NCBI GenBank assembly: GCA_002049495.1
Contig: LLYS01000014.1
Span: 1-37,089, forward strand
Source: Epsilonproteobacteria bacterium tcs-49
GTDB taxonomy: Bacteria; Campylobacterota; Campylobacteria; Campylobacterales; Sulfurovaceae
Reading direction: 5' to 3'
DNA: 37,089 bases
The notes beneath the pieces are model-generated. The model searched no databases. It had not been told where the DNA came from and saw only the letters and a program-made list of their open reading frames with translations. The position numbers were made by a program, and so were the translations under genes. Positions 1 through 10,055 of the stretch are shown piece after piece. How positions within the stretch are numbered: position 1 is the first letter of the stretch; the number at the start of each line of letters is the position of its first letter.

Positions 1-158
1 GGCTTTTAACTACATTTTAAAGGCTTAAAATCAGGATAAAAAAAGGCTTTTAGGCTTTGCGTGAAAAATATTTTTTTTGACAACTCTAAAAAAATTAGTT
101 TCTATTCTCTATAAAGCCCTTAAAATAGGGCTTCTTTTAAAAAGTTCGCTAAAAAATT
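1..158. other. AT-rich non-coding left edge
   Basis: No convincing gene is visible here. The stretch is very AT-rich and contains several copies of the short word AGGCTT (for example near positions 20, 44 and 52) and long A/T runs. It lies just beyond the point where the hamB-like reading frame loses similarity to its family, so it may be the end of an inserted or deleted segment, but no transposase or recognisable terminal inverted repeat is inside the window. Confidence 0.4.
114..138. terminator. Hairpin with T-rich flank
   Basis: AAGCCCT (114-120) pairs with AGGGCTT (127-133) around a six-base TAAAAT loop, and CTTTT follows on the plus strand. The stem is perfect over seven base pairs. 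It sits downstream of the truncated hamB-like gene (minus strand), but the T-run is on the plus-strand side, so it fits better as a terminator for something entering from the left or as a bidirectional element. Confidence 0.45.
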
Positions 159-731
159 CTATTGACATTTCATAGCCCCCTTAACACCTGAAAAACTAAA
201 AGTTTTGGATGTAGTTATTTGTTTATATAGTTCATATTGTACATCTGTGAATACAAACCCTTCTTTGAAAGGTACAGTCTGTATATTTTCTTTTACATTG
301 CCTTGAATGGCTCGTTCGAAAGGTAAGGTTATTTTTTTTATAGTTTCATTTTCTGCTGCTTGTTCATCTACTGGATGTTGTGTACTTGATAGTGCTGGGC
401 TAGAAGTGTTGATGAATTTGGTAGATATGAAATTTCCTAACTTTGCATATATAGCTTGACTAAATTTTTGGTATATCTGATCATCTTTGTATGGCTCGTT
501 TAAAAGGCTAATGATACGCAAGGCTTTATTTCTAAATATTGGCTCAGTTGTACAAGCAAAAATATCTGCAAAACGTAATAAGTCATAAAACTCTTTTTCA
601 CTTAGCTCAATAGAATGATTATTGGAAAATAGGTTATAAGCGTATTGTATCGATAGTTTTGAAAAGAGTGATAAAAAATATTCCTCCGTTACTGCATCTT
701 TAGCAAGTCTGTTGAAAAAGCTTTCATTCAT
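159..731 (-). pseudogene. hamB: Truncated HamB-like helicase, N-terminal part only
   Basis: This 190-residue frame starts with an ATG that overlaps the hamA stop by 4 bp (ATGA), the usual arrangement of Hachiman defence genes. Its helical N-terminal region and the run VQYELYKQITTSKTFSFSG (about residues 165-183) resemble the segment that leads into the Walker A loop of DEAD/DEAH-type HamB helicases, where a proline-threonine-x-x-glycine-lysine-serine motif should follow. Instead the frame continues with nine unrelated residues and stops. HamB proteins are normally several times longer, so all helicase motifs are missing. I infer a broken helicase, cut by deletion or insertion at about position 185. 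The family assignment rests mainly on the hamA neighbour and this short motif lead-in, so an unrelated small partner protein remains possible. Confidence 0.6.
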
Positions 732-1612
732 TGAGTTAGTTCCCTAATGATGTTTTTACGTTGTTTATCCAAGTTTGAGAATGGCATGATGTAGATATAA
801 AAATCATGCCCAAGTATTTCAGATTTTTTAAGTTGGTAATTCAAGGAAGAAACTATATCAGTGACAGCTTCCTCTATTTCTTTTCGCATTTCATTGCGCG
901 CTTCTTGGTTAGCTAATTTACTGATATTTTCAAGTGGGGTATAGTCAAAGCCTAAAAAGATACCAAACGAGTGATCCAGGTTGTATTCATCATCCTGGGC
1001 AGATGGCAAAAGTATATTTTTTAGTGCCACATAACTCTCATCACTAATTGCTTCTTTAGCAAGTTCTGAGCTTACCAGCGCCTTTTCAAATCCAACTTTA
1101 CCATTTTTTATAAATTTTATAATTGATCCAAAGGCTTCATAAATGCCTTGTGTTAAATCTGCATGTAGCTTGGATTCACCGAATATCAATTGATAATTGG
1201 ACGTATCAAGTTTTAAAAGATGTACTCCATCTGCCCCTTTAACATAATCATTATTTGAGGTTTTGATTTCATATTTTGAAAGAATTTTTGGCGCATTTAG
1301 ATGGGATTCTAAAAAACAATACAGCAGTACTTCACCAAACTCGCCTTCGTTTGAAACATATGTTCTAAATGCCTCTTGTGCCTTTCTAAATTTTTTTCCG
1401 CCAAATCCACCAATTTCTTCCATCTGTTTTTTGGATAAAACAAATGGAATAATATTGTCAGTAAGAGCATCTACTAGTTCATCATAAGAAAAGTCATTAT
1501 TGGTAATGCGCAAGATAAATACATCTAGAGTATTGTTATTTTCCAATTCCTTATTAATTGGCGGATAAAACATTTTTAGAAAGTCGTCTTTTATATCTGT
1601 TGAAATTGGCAA
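728..1612 (-). CDS. hamA: HamA-like (DUF1837) anti-phage nuclease
   Basis: The 294-residue product matches the DUF1837/HamA family, the effector subunit of Hachiman (and related AbpAB) defence. Visible family features are GEVLLYCFLE (about 93-102), LSKYEIKTS (111-119), GADGVHLL (126-133, with Asp128) and QLIFGESKLH (141-150, with Glu146 and Lys148). The Asp...Glu-x-Lys pattern is what is expected of a PD-(D/E)xK-type nuclease core. In characterised Hachiman systems HamA is a DNA nuclease held in check by the HamB helicase. The start is a TTG preceded by AGGA at 8 nt; the next in-frame ATG is codon 14. The frame is intact, while the downstream hamB partner is broken. AT content is much higher than in the genes to the right, suggesting horizontal acquisition. 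Confidence 0.8.
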   Translation of the reverse strand: MPISTDIKDDFLKMFYPPINKELENNNTLDVFILRITNNDFSYDELVDALTDNIIPFVLSKKQMEEIGGFGGKKFRKAQEAFRTYVSNEGEFGEVLLYCFLESHLNAPKILSKYEIKTSNNDYVKGADGVHLLKLDTSNYQLIFGESKLHADLTQGIYEAFGSIIKFIKNGKVGFEKALVSSELAKEAISDESYVALKNILLPSAQDDEYNLDHSFGIFLGFDYTPLENISKLANQEARNEMRKEIEEAVTDIVSSLNYQLKKSEILGHDFYIYIMPFSNLDKQRKNIIRELTQ

Positions 1613-1923
1613 TTTTTTATTCCTACTTTATCATAAAATTAAATATGTAATATTCTACCACCCCTCCGTCACAACTAGCGTCACAATTTTGAAAAATCAT
1701 ATAATAAGTGATGACGTTGAAGTATAAAGTAACTTGATGCATTTGACAGTGAAATAGGCCGCAAAGAAAATTATTTTGATACAATAAAGTGAGAATTTGC
1801 AGTACCCCATCCAACATCACAAAACATGAGAGGCAATCCCTACTGCTGACTTCGGGTGATAATGGGGCTTATTGCACATATGATAACTAAAGTTTACTTA
1901 AATCAGCAGCCTCGCAAACACCA
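1613..1923. other. AT-rich intergenic region and island boundary
   Basis: About 310 bp with no supported gene. A 65-codon minus-strand frame (1623-1820) has no ribosome-binding site or family resemblance and is ignored. Just upstream of hamA there is a tandem-like pair of CGTCACAA words (1667-1674 and 1679-1686), 12 bp apart start to start, and several AT-rich -10-like boxes; these may be the hamA control region. Base composition changes from AT-rich to about 50% GC near position 1,900. Confidence 0.4.
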
Positions 1924-2253
1924 CTACACCGCCTCCACAGAAAGATTGGGCCGCCAGTATCCCCTGCCCCCTTTGAGCGAGACGCAGGTATGGTCGGGGA
2001 GTTTTTCGCGGTAAAAGTGCAGATTTTCCAGGGTTTCTTTGCCCGTATCGCAGAAAAAGACGAAAAGCTTATCCGTGGGCATCTTTTTGAGTTCAAAGGG
2101 GTTGTAGCGCATCTGTTCAAACATCGCCGTGTCGATCTCTTTGAGCGTCATGCCCACAAGCACCACGTCCTCTTGCTTGATATCGCCGTTTTTGATGTGG
2201 GTAAAAAGCTCTTTTTGGGTGAGTTCATCAATCTTTTTGAGTGTGTCTGTCAT
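1924..2253 (-). CDS. Rhodanese-like small protein
   Basis: A 109-residue protein if started at the ATG at 2253, which has AGGA five bases upstream; an in-frame ATG at 2286 would add 11 residues but lacks such a site. The sequence LFVFFCDTGKET followed by VSLKGGRGYWRP resembles the active-site strand and loop and the C-terminal region of rhodanese domains, with a cysteine in the expected place. Rhodaneses move sulfane sulfur or act as sulfur carriers in the cytoplasm. The start overlaps the 3' end of the DUF502 gene by 26 bp, so the two are probably co-translated. The family call is moderate because the domain is short and divergent. Confidence 0.55.
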   Translation of the reverse strand: MTDTLKKIDELTQKELFTHIKNGDIKQEDVVLVGMTLKEIDTAMFEQMRYNPFELKKMPTDKLFVFFCDTGKETLENLHFYREKLPDHTCVSLKGGRGYWRPNLSVEAV

Positions 2254-2863
2254 GTTCATCCTTTCGTACCGCCCGTGTGAGTTCATCTTTCTTGCCGTGG
2301 GGGATCACCGCCCCGATAGAGATCACCGCTTTCATCGCGTCATCGATGCTCATATCCACCTTCTGCGCATCCTTTTTGTGCACGATCACCGTAAAGCCCG
2401 AGGTGGGGTTGGGACAGGTGGGCACAAACACGATGTAGTGATCTTCATCCATATAGCTGGTGATAAAGCCAAAGGAGTGCAGTTTTTCGTTGGGGTACGG
2501 CACGAGCACCACTTCGCTAAAGACCCGCTCCTTGCCGTGGCTATTGGAAAAGATTTTCACCAGGTCGTTGGTGAAGTTGTACACCGTTTTGATCAAAGGG
2601 ATCTTTTGCACCCAGTTTTCCACCGTCGTCAGGAAGAAAAAGCGCCCGTACTTATTCAGCGAATAGCCGATAACCACCAGTGAAAAGAGCACCACGGCTA
2701 TGGAGACGGTGACGAGGACGTAGTTGCCGTTGCTGTATTCAAACATCTTGGAAAGGAAATCCCCCAAAAAGCGCTGCATCCAAAACACCAGCTGCACCGC
2801 CACAAACAGCGGGATCACCGACAGTGCCCCGATCCCGAAATAGCGCAATAATTTTTTTAACAT
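2228..2863 (-). CDS. DUF502 family inner-membrane protein
   Basis: The 211-residue product has two hydrophobic N-terminal segments (about residues 10-30 and 48-68) followed by a soluble domain with the signature order IPLIKTVYNFTNDLVK, then VVLVPYPNE and VFVPTCPNPTSGF, which I recognise as DUF502. Members are small membrane proteins of unknown biochemical role found in many bacteria. The highly charged tail after GAVIPHGKK overlaps the start of the rhodanese-like gene. The ATG lies 15 bp beyond the stop of the upstream small membrane protein gene, indicating a minus-strand operon with 2878-3195. Confidence 0.8.
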   Translation of the reverse strand: MLKKLLRYFGIGALSVIPLFVAVQLVFWMQRFLGDFLSKMFEYSNGNYVLVTVSIAVVLFSLVVIGYSLNKYGRFFFLTTVENWVQKIPLIKTVYNFTNDLVKIFSNSHGKERVFSEVVLVPYPNEKLHSFGFITSYMDEDHYIVFVPTCPNPTSGFTVIVHKKDAQKVDMSIDDAMKAVISIGAVIPHGKKDELTRAVRKDEHDRHTQKD

Positions 2864-2877
2864 TCCCGATCCTTGTT

Positions 2878-3195
2878 TTAGCAGCTGCCCTCGCCGATGA
2901 GTTCGCAGGCTTTCTTCCAGATCGCTTCGGTGTCAAACTCCGCGACCCTGTCTTTGAGCAGATAGTGCGGTATCACTTCAAGCAGGATATAAAACAGCTG
3001 CATCATAGGATAAAAGACGATAAACTCCCGGCGGAAGCTTTTGATGCTGTAGCGCTTTTTGAACCACTCCCTGGCCGATTCCACATCATTGAGCAGCAAA
3101 AGCGCCTGCACCGCAAAGACAAAACCCCAGCAGATATAGGTCAGCGCCGAGGCGATGATGATCGCCCACTTCCAAAACTCCCAGTCATACAGCAT
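2878..3195 (-). CDS. Small membrane protein of unknown function
   Basis: A 105-residue protein with a strongly hydrophobic N-terminal stretch (about residues 9-35) and a second hydrophobic stretch (about 60-78), separated by a basic segment containing REWFKKRYSIKSFRREF. I do not recognise a named family. It lies 11 bp downstream of the oligopeptidase gene and 14 bp upstream of the DUF502 gene on the same strand, so it is probably part of a peptidase-membrane protein operon. The spacing and coding character support a real gene; its function cannot be given. Confidence 0.65.
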   Translation of the reverse strand: MLYDWEFWKWAIIIASALTYICWGFVFAVQALLLLNDVESAREWFKKRYSIKSFRREFIVFYPMMQLFYILLEVIPHYLLKDRVAEFDTEAIWKKACELIGEGSC

Positions 3196-3206
3196 GGTTT
3201 CCCCTT

Positions 3207-5165
<1,959 letters not shown>

Positions 5166-5194
5166 CGGTATGTCCTTTTTCTGTTTTTCTAAAG

Positions 5195-5218
5195 ATTTTA
5201 TCGAATTTTTGATAGAAT
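5195..5218. promoter_or_regulatory. Divergent promoter region, oligopeptidase / rplI
   Basis: Between the GTG of the peptidase gene and the ATG of rplI there is a minus-strand TAAAAT (5195-5200), a good Campylobacterota-type -10, and a plus-strand TAGAAT (5213-5218) some 37 bp before rplI. No clear -35 boxes are seen, which is common in this phylum. The two start sites would be close together, so the two directions may compete. Confidence 0.4.
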
Positions 5219-5254
5219 GTAAAAAAACACTATACAACTATATCAGGAGTACAG

Positions 5255-5701
5255 ATGAAGGTTTTATTGATTAAAGAGGTCAAATCTCTGGGAAAAGCCG
5301 GAGAGATCAAAGAGGTCAAAGACGGCTACGGACAAAACTTTCTGATCAAAAAGGGCTTTGCGAAAAAAGCCACCGAAGAGGTGATCAAGGAGTGGGAAGC
5401 CGAGCAGGAGCGCCTCAAAGAGCTGGAAGCGCAAGAGATCGCCGAGCTTAAAAAACAGAAAGAACAGATCGAAAAACTCAAAGTCACTATAAAAAAGAAG
5501 CTCGGGGAAAACGGCGCGCTTTTTGGCGCGGTAACGGGCAAAGATATTGAACAGGTGCTCAAAGACAGCCACAAGATGCAGATCGATAAAAAAACTTTCG
5601 ATTTGAAAAAGCCCATCAAGACCACGGGCAACTTCGACATCGACGTCAAACTGGGTCACGGTATCCACGCCACGCTCAACGTCGACGTCGAAGCGGTATA
5701 G
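5255..5701 (+). CDS. rplI: 50S ribosomal protein L9
   Basis: The 148-residue product has the L9 N-terminal signature ([18 protein letters not shown], then [11 protein letters not shown]), a long charged connecting helix (about residues 45-80) and the C-terminal RNA-binding domain ending in [12 protein letters not shown]9 binds 23S rRNA at the base of the L1 stalk and helps keep the reading frame. The ATG follows CAGGAGTACAG, a good ribosome-binding site. It is the first gene of the long plus-strand run to 17797, with hslV starting only 9 bp after its stop, an order shared with Campylobacter genomes as I recall them. Confidence 0.97.
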   Translation: MKVLLIKEVKSLGKAGEIKEVKDGYGQNFLIKKGFAKKATEEVIKEWEAEQERLKELEAQEIAELKKQKEQIEKLKVTIKKKLGENGALFGAVTGKDIEQVLKDSHKMQIDKKTFDLKKPIKTTGNFDIDVKLGHGIHATLNVDVEAV

Positions 5702-5710
5702 GGAGCGCCG

Positions 5711-6247
5711 ATGTTTGAAGCGACAACCATACTGGCGTGCAAAGGCGAGGACAAAGCCGTCATCGGCGGCGACGGACAGGTGACTTTCGGCAATACGGTG
5801 CTTAAAAACAACGCCACCAAGATCCGCACCCTGCACGGGGGCAAAGTACTGGGCGGTTTTGCGGGCAGTACCGCCGATGCGTTTAACCTTTTTGATATGT
5901 TTGAAAATATCCTCGAAAAACAAAAGGGCGATCTGCTCAAAAGCGCGGTGGAATTTTCCAAAGCGTGGCGAAAAGATAAGTACCTGCGCCGCTTGGAGGC
6001 GATGATGATCGTGCTGAATAAAGAGCATATCTTTATCCTCAGCGGTACCGGCGACGTGGTCGAACCCGAAGACGGCAAGATCGCCGCAATCGGCAGCGGA
6101 GGCAACTACGCCATCTCCGCGGCGCGCGCGCTGGATAAGCACAGTGATCTGAGCACCGAAGAGCTGGTCAAGGAGAGTTTGAATCTCGCCGGAGAGCTGT
6201 GTATCTATACCAATACCAATATCAAGCTTTTAACGCTCGAAGAGTAA
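5711..6247 (+). CDS. hslV: ATP-dependent protease HslV, catalytic subunit
   Basis: The 178-residue product is the proteasome-beta-like subunit of the HslUV (ClpYQ) protease. Family blocks are [30 protein letters not shown] and the glycine-rich [14 protein letters not shown], with a C-terminal CIYTNTNI. In most bacteria the catalytic threonine follows the initiator Met directly; here the double Thr is at residues 5-6 after a Met-Phe-Glu-Ala leader, so several residues must be removed to free the nucleophile. A leader of this type is known in Campylobacterota HslV as I recall. The partner hslU follows 31 bp later. Confidence 0.96.
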   Translation: MFEATTILACKGEDKAVIGGDGQVTFGNTVLKNNATKIRTLHGGKVLGGFAGSTADAFNLFDMFENILEKQKGDLLKSAVEFSKAWRKDKYLRRLEAMMIVLNKEHIFILSGTGDVVEPEDGKIAAIGSGGNYAISAARALDKHSDLSTEELVKESLNLAGELCIYTNTNIKLLTLEE

Positions 6248-6278
6248 CGGAAAATAATATCAAGACAAGGACTATATA

Positions 6279-7610
6279 GTGCAACATATGACACCAAAAG
6301 AGATCGTAAACTATCTAAACAACTATGTCATCGGCCAGGACGAAGCCAAACGCACCATCGCCGTCGCCCTGCGCAACCGCTACCGGCGTATGCAGCTGGA
6401 AAAGTCGATGCAAAACGACGTAATCCCCAAGAATATCCTCATGATCGGCAACACCGGGGTGGGAAAAACGGAGATCGCCAGAAGGCTGGCGAAGATGATG
6501 GGACTGCCCTTTATCAAGGTCGAAGCGAGCAAATACACCGAAGTGGGCTTCGTGGGCCGCGACGTGGAGTCGATGATCCGCGATCTGGTCTCGGTCTCGA
6601 TCAACCTCGTACGCAGCGAATACGATGAGGACAACCAGGACAAGATCGACACCTACGTCACCAACCGCATTTTAGAAAAACTTCTGCCCCCTTTGCCCAA
6701 GGGTGCGAGCGAAGCCAAACAGGCCGAATATGAAAAAAGCTTCGCCAAGATGGAGGAAAAACTGCACAAAGGCGAGCTGGATGAGCGCGTGATCGAGATC
6801 GATCTGCAAAAGATCCAGAATGAACCGATGGATTCCAATATGCCTCCTGAGATGATGAAGGTCCAGGAAAACCTCAGCAATATGCTCAGCGGCCTCAACC
6901 GCGGCCCCAAAACAAAAGAGATCACGGTCAAAGAGGCCAAAAAGAGCCTGCGCCTTGAAGCCAGCCACGAACTAATCGACGAGGAGTCGGTGAAAAACGA
7001 AGCGCTCAAGCGCGTGGAAACGGGCGGCATCGTTTTTATCGACGAGATCGACAAGATCGCGGTGGGTTCCAAATCCAGCCATAACGCCGACCCGAGCAAA
7101 GAGGGGGTACAGCGCGACCTGCTCCCCATCGTCGAAGGCAGCAGCGTGAGCACCAAACACGGCATGGTCAAAACCGACCATATCCTCTTTATCGCCGCGG
7201 GGGCGTTCCATCTCTCCAAGCCTAGCGATCTGATCCCCGAGATGCAGGGGCGTTTCCCGCTGCGCGTGGAACTGGACAGCTTAACCGAAGATGCGCTGTA
7301 TAAGATCCTCACCGAACCCACCAACTCTTTGATCAAGCAATATACCGCACTGCTTGGGGTAGAAGAGGTAAAGCTGGAGTTTGAACCTGAGGCGCTGAAA
7401 GCGATCGCGCACATGTCTTTTCTGGCCAATGAAAAGACCGAAGATATCGGAGCCAGACGTTTGCACACGGTGATGGAAAAGATCGTAGACGAGATCAGCT
7501 TCGAAGCGGAGGAAAAAGCGGGCGAAACCTACCGCATCACCAAAGAGCTCGTCCATGAAAAGCTGGACAGAATCATCGAAAACGAAGATACCACGCGCTA
7601 CATACTCTAA
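6279..7610 (+). CDS. hslU: ATP-dependent protease HslU, AAA+ unfoldase subunit
   Basis: The 443-residue ATPase unfolds substrates for HslV. Walker A GNTGVGKT is at residues 57-64, Walker B is in GGIVFIDEIDKI, and the intermediate I-domain spans about 110-240. The C-terminus ends TTRYIL, matching the conserved hydrophobic tail that docks between HslV subunits. The start is a GTG with AAGGA seven bases upstream; an ATG three codons later is less well spaced. It lies 31 bp after hslV and 8 bp before era, within a single operon. Confidence 0.97.
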   Translation: MQHMTPKEIVNYLNNYVIGQDEAKRTIAVALRNRYRRMQLEKSMQNDVIPKNILMIGNTGVGKTEIARRLAKMMGLPFIKVEASKYTEVGFVGRDVESMIRDLVSVSINLVRSEYDEDNQDKIDTYVTNRILEKLLPPLPKGASEAKQAEYEKSFAKMEEKLHKGELDERVIEIDLQKIQNEPMDSNMPPEMMKVQENLSNMLSGLNRGPKTKEITVKEAKKSLRLEASHELIDEESVKNEALKRVETGGIVFIDEIDKIAVGSKSSHNADPSKEGVQRDLLPIVEGSSVSTKHGMVKTDHILFIAAGAFHLSKPSDLIPEMQGRFPLRVELDSLTEDALYKILTEPTNSLIKQYTALLGVEEVKLEFEPEALKAIAHMSFLANEKTEDIGARRLHTVMEKIVDEISFEAEEKAGETYRITKELVHEKLDRIIENEDTTRYIL

Positions 7611-7618
7611 GGAAAATA

Positions 7619-8503
7619 ATGCACGAAATCGAAACAAAAGCCGGATTTATCGCCGTCGTCGGCCGCCCCAACGCGGGCAAAAGCACCCTTTTGAACCACC
7701 TCGTAGGCGAGAAACTGGCTATGGTTTCAAAAAAGGCGCAAGCGACGCGAAAGCGTATGAACATCATCGTCGAGCACGACGGTTCCCAGCAGATCTACGT
7801 GGATACGCCCGGCATCCACGAAAAGGAGAAACTGCTCAACCAGTTTATGATGGATGAGGCGCTCAAAGCGATGGGCGATTGCGATTTGACGCTGTACCTG
7901 CAACCCGTTCACGACGATTTGGAAAATTATAAAAAGTTCCTGCTCTACCGCAAACCCCACATCGTGGTATTGACCAAAATCGACGAGACAAGCCAGGAAG
8001 CGCTTTTGAAAAGGATCGGCGAATTCAGCGCCTATCAGGAAAAGTTTCTGGAGTTGATCCCCGTCTCGGTCAACAAGGACGTGGGAAAAAAGCAGCTTCT
8101 GGACGCGGTCAAAAAACACTTGCCCGCTTCGCCCTACCTCTTTGACCCCGAGGATATGACCACAAGTACGATCAAAGATATCTACCGCGAATTTATCCGC
8201 GAATCGGTCTTTGACAATCTCAGTGAAGAGTTGCCCTACGAAAGCGACGTCACTATCGAAAAGATTTACGAAGAACCCGATATCGACAAAATCTACGCCA
8301 CGATCATCGTCGAAAAACCGTCCCAAAAGGGGATCATCATCGGTAAAGGCGGTAACACCATCAAACGCATCGGTAAAACCGCCCGACAAAAGCTGGAGTT
8401 TTTCAGCCAAAAAAGGATATTTTTAGACTTAGAGGTCATCGTCCGGCGCGGCTGGTCTAAAAATAAACAGATGCTTGCCGATATAGGTTATATAATAGAT
8501 TAA
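7619..8503 (+). CDS. era: GTPase Era
   Basis: A 294-residue GTPase with G1 GRPNAGKS (15-22), G3 DTPGIHE, and G4 TKID, followed by a C-terminal KH RNA-binding domain around IIIGKGGNTIKRIG. Era binds the 3' end of 16S rRNA and assists 30S maturation and cell-cycle control. Length is normal for the family (about 300). It is preceded by AAGGAAAATA and followed after 28 bp by the first gene of the pilus-type cluster, so ribosome/protease housekeeping genes and the pilus genes appear to share one transcript. Confidence 0.96.
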   Translation: MHEIETKAGFIAVVGRPNAGKSTLLNHLVGEKLAMVSKKAQATRKRMNIIVEHDGSQQIYVDTPGIHEKEKLLNQFMMDEALKAMGDCDLTLYLQPVHDDLENYKKFLLYRKPHIVVLTKIDETSQEALLKRIGEFSAYQEKFLELIPVSVNKDVGKKQLLDAVKKHLPASPYLFDPEDMTTSTIKDIYREFIRESVFDNLSEELPYESDVTIEKIYEEPDIDKIYATIIVEKPSQKGIIIGKGGNTIKRIGKTARQKLEFFSQKRIFLDLEVIVRRGWSKNKQMLADIGYIID

Positions 8504-8531
8504 AAATAGATTAGGTGAAAAGATTAGCGAC

Positions 8532-10055
8532 ATGAAAAAAGAAAAGTTCAGCAAAATAATCACGCTTAACCCCTACGCGGACAGCTATTATAAATTCCAG
8601 AGTAACGAGCTCAACGAATTCAAAAAGTTGACGTACGATAGCTCCAACTACTACATCTCGCTGCTTTATCCCAAAGACTTCATCACAACCGTCGTGGAGC
8701 TGAGCATCAACATCGACAGCAGCGACGTCAAAGACGCCATAGAGATCAAAGCTTACGAAGAGCTGGGGCTGGATCAAAGCGTAGAGTACAAGATCGAATA
8801 TTTTGAGGAACTTTCCCACGCGGAGAAGGACAACCGCGTCTTTAACGTCTTCGTCACCGAACCCGATACCGTCGACGAACTGTTTACGGAGATCGTGGAA
8901 CGAACAAAGTTTATCGACGAGATCGTCCCCGCTCCGCTGCTTTTCCGCCAGGTATACCGCAAGGAGATTCTGCCCAACACCGGCGTGCACTCCTTTTTAT
9001 ACTTTACGAAAAAAGACGCCTTTATCGTTTATTTCCAGGACGGGCGCTACGTCTACTCCAAATCGATCAAATACTCTTTGGAGTATATCTTTGAACAGTA
9101 CTGCTCCCTCATCGGCGAGCGCATCGATATCAACGATTTTTACCAGGGTCTTGAGGATGAGGGGTTAAAATCCCTGGACAACAGCCGCCAGCGAAACTTC
9201 ATGAAACTCTTTGGCGAAGTGTTTATGCATATCAACGATATCAATATCTACTTCAAAAGAGCCTTTGACGTCAAAAAGATCGACAACCTCTACGTCGGAT
9301 CGATGATCGGCAATATCGTCGGTATCGAAGAGTACGCCAAAACCTACCTGGGCATCAGCCCCGACGAGCTGGATTTCAACTTCGATATCAATACCGAATC
9401 GTGGTATATCGACCAGCTGCACTACCTGATGGTACTGCACTCGCTGGATCGGTTTAAGGGGGATGAGGATTTTGTCAGCTGTAACTTTACCAACTTCTTC
9501 CGACCGCCGCCTTTTTATATGCGCAAAAGCGGGCAGGCGATCATCTCCGTGGCAGCTGCCGTGGTTCTTGCCGCCGCATACCCGGTATACAATATGACGA
9601 TGAGTACCTACTTTGATATTTCCTACAGCCAAAAGCGCCAAACACAGCTGGCGCTGCAAAAAGAGGTCAACACCATCAAGGGCAAAATCGCGCAAAAAAC
9701 AAAAGAGAAAAATGAGTGGCAAAAGCGTAAAGACGAGGCGCAGCTGCGCTATGATTCCAAACTGGGATCGCTGGAAACCATCTCGGCCAAGAAGCAGACT
9801 TACATCCCGAAATCAAATACCATACATCAGTTAACCCGGGATTTGAACAAGATCAAAGTCTACGTTTCAAATATCAAATCAGACCATGATATCTATACCT
9901 TAACACTGAAAAGTAAAAGCGATAAAAAGATAACGGAGTTTATCAAATATATCACTTTAAAGCGTGAATCGATCAGCGATATTACGATAGAAAAGATTGA
10001 ACTCGATGAAAAAAGTAGCATTTACACTACGGAAGTAGAGGTACATATACGATGA
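8532..10055 (+). CDS. PilM-PilN fusion (MshI-like) inner-membrane assembly protein
   Basis: The 507-residue protein looks like two T4P platform components joined. Residues 1-330 form a soluble, PilM-like domain (actin-like fold family, strongly diverged: no clean phosphate loops seen). A single membrane segment follows (about 336-358, rich in Ala/Val), then a coiled coil of Lys/Glu/Gln (about 372-430) and a PilN-like ferredoxin-fold tail. In type IV pilus systems PilM and PilN couple the cytoplasmic motor to the periplasmic PilO/PilP-secretin assembly. The position directly before PilO-like, PilP-like and secretin genes supports this role and matches mshI in MSHA clusters. The stop overlaps the next start by 4 bp. 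Confidence 0.75.
   Translation: MKKEKFSKIITLNPYADSYYKFQSNELNEFKKLTYDSSNYYISLLYPKDFITTVVELSINIDSSDVKDAIEIKAYEELGLDQSVEYKIEYFEELSHAEKDNRVFNVFVTEPDTVDELFTEIVERTKFIDEIVPAPLLFRQVYRKEILPNTGVHSFLYFTKKDAFIVYFQDGRYVYSKSIKYSLEYIFEQYCSLIGERIDINDFYQGLEDEGLKSLDNSRQRNFMKLFGEVFMHINDINIYFKRAFDVKKIDNLYVGSMIGNIVGIEEYAKTYLGISPDELDFNFDINTESWYIDQLHYLMVLHSLDRFKGDEDFVSCNFTNFFRPPPFYMRKSGQAIISVAAAVVLAAAYPVYNMTMSTYFDISYSQKRQTQLALQKEVNTIKGKIAQKTKEKNEWQKRKDEAQLRYDSKLGSLETISAKKQTYIPKSNTIHQLTRDLNKIKVYVSNIKSDHDIYTLTLKSKSDKKITEFIKYITLKRESISDITIEKIELDEKSSIYTTEVEVHIR

Noticed and set aside
1623-1820. 65-codon minus-strand frame in the AT-rich gap
   Set aside because: No ribosome-binding site, no resemblance to any family, odd Cys/Tyr/Phe composition; it overlaps the likely hamA control region.
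5166-5237. Longer N-terminus of the M3 peptidase from a TTG at 5237
   Set aside because: The extra 24 residues are basic and unlike the family, cover the divergent promoter region, and the GTG at 5165 has a much better ribosome-binding site.
5264-6142. 292-codon open frame on the minus strand opposite rplI and hslV
   Set aside because: It lies wholly antisense to two clear conserved genes, has no family resemblance and a Phe/Asp-rich composition typical of antisense frames.
6653-7468. 271-codon open frame opposite hslU
   Set aside because: Antisense shadow of the HslU coding sequence; Ser-rich with no recognisable motifs.
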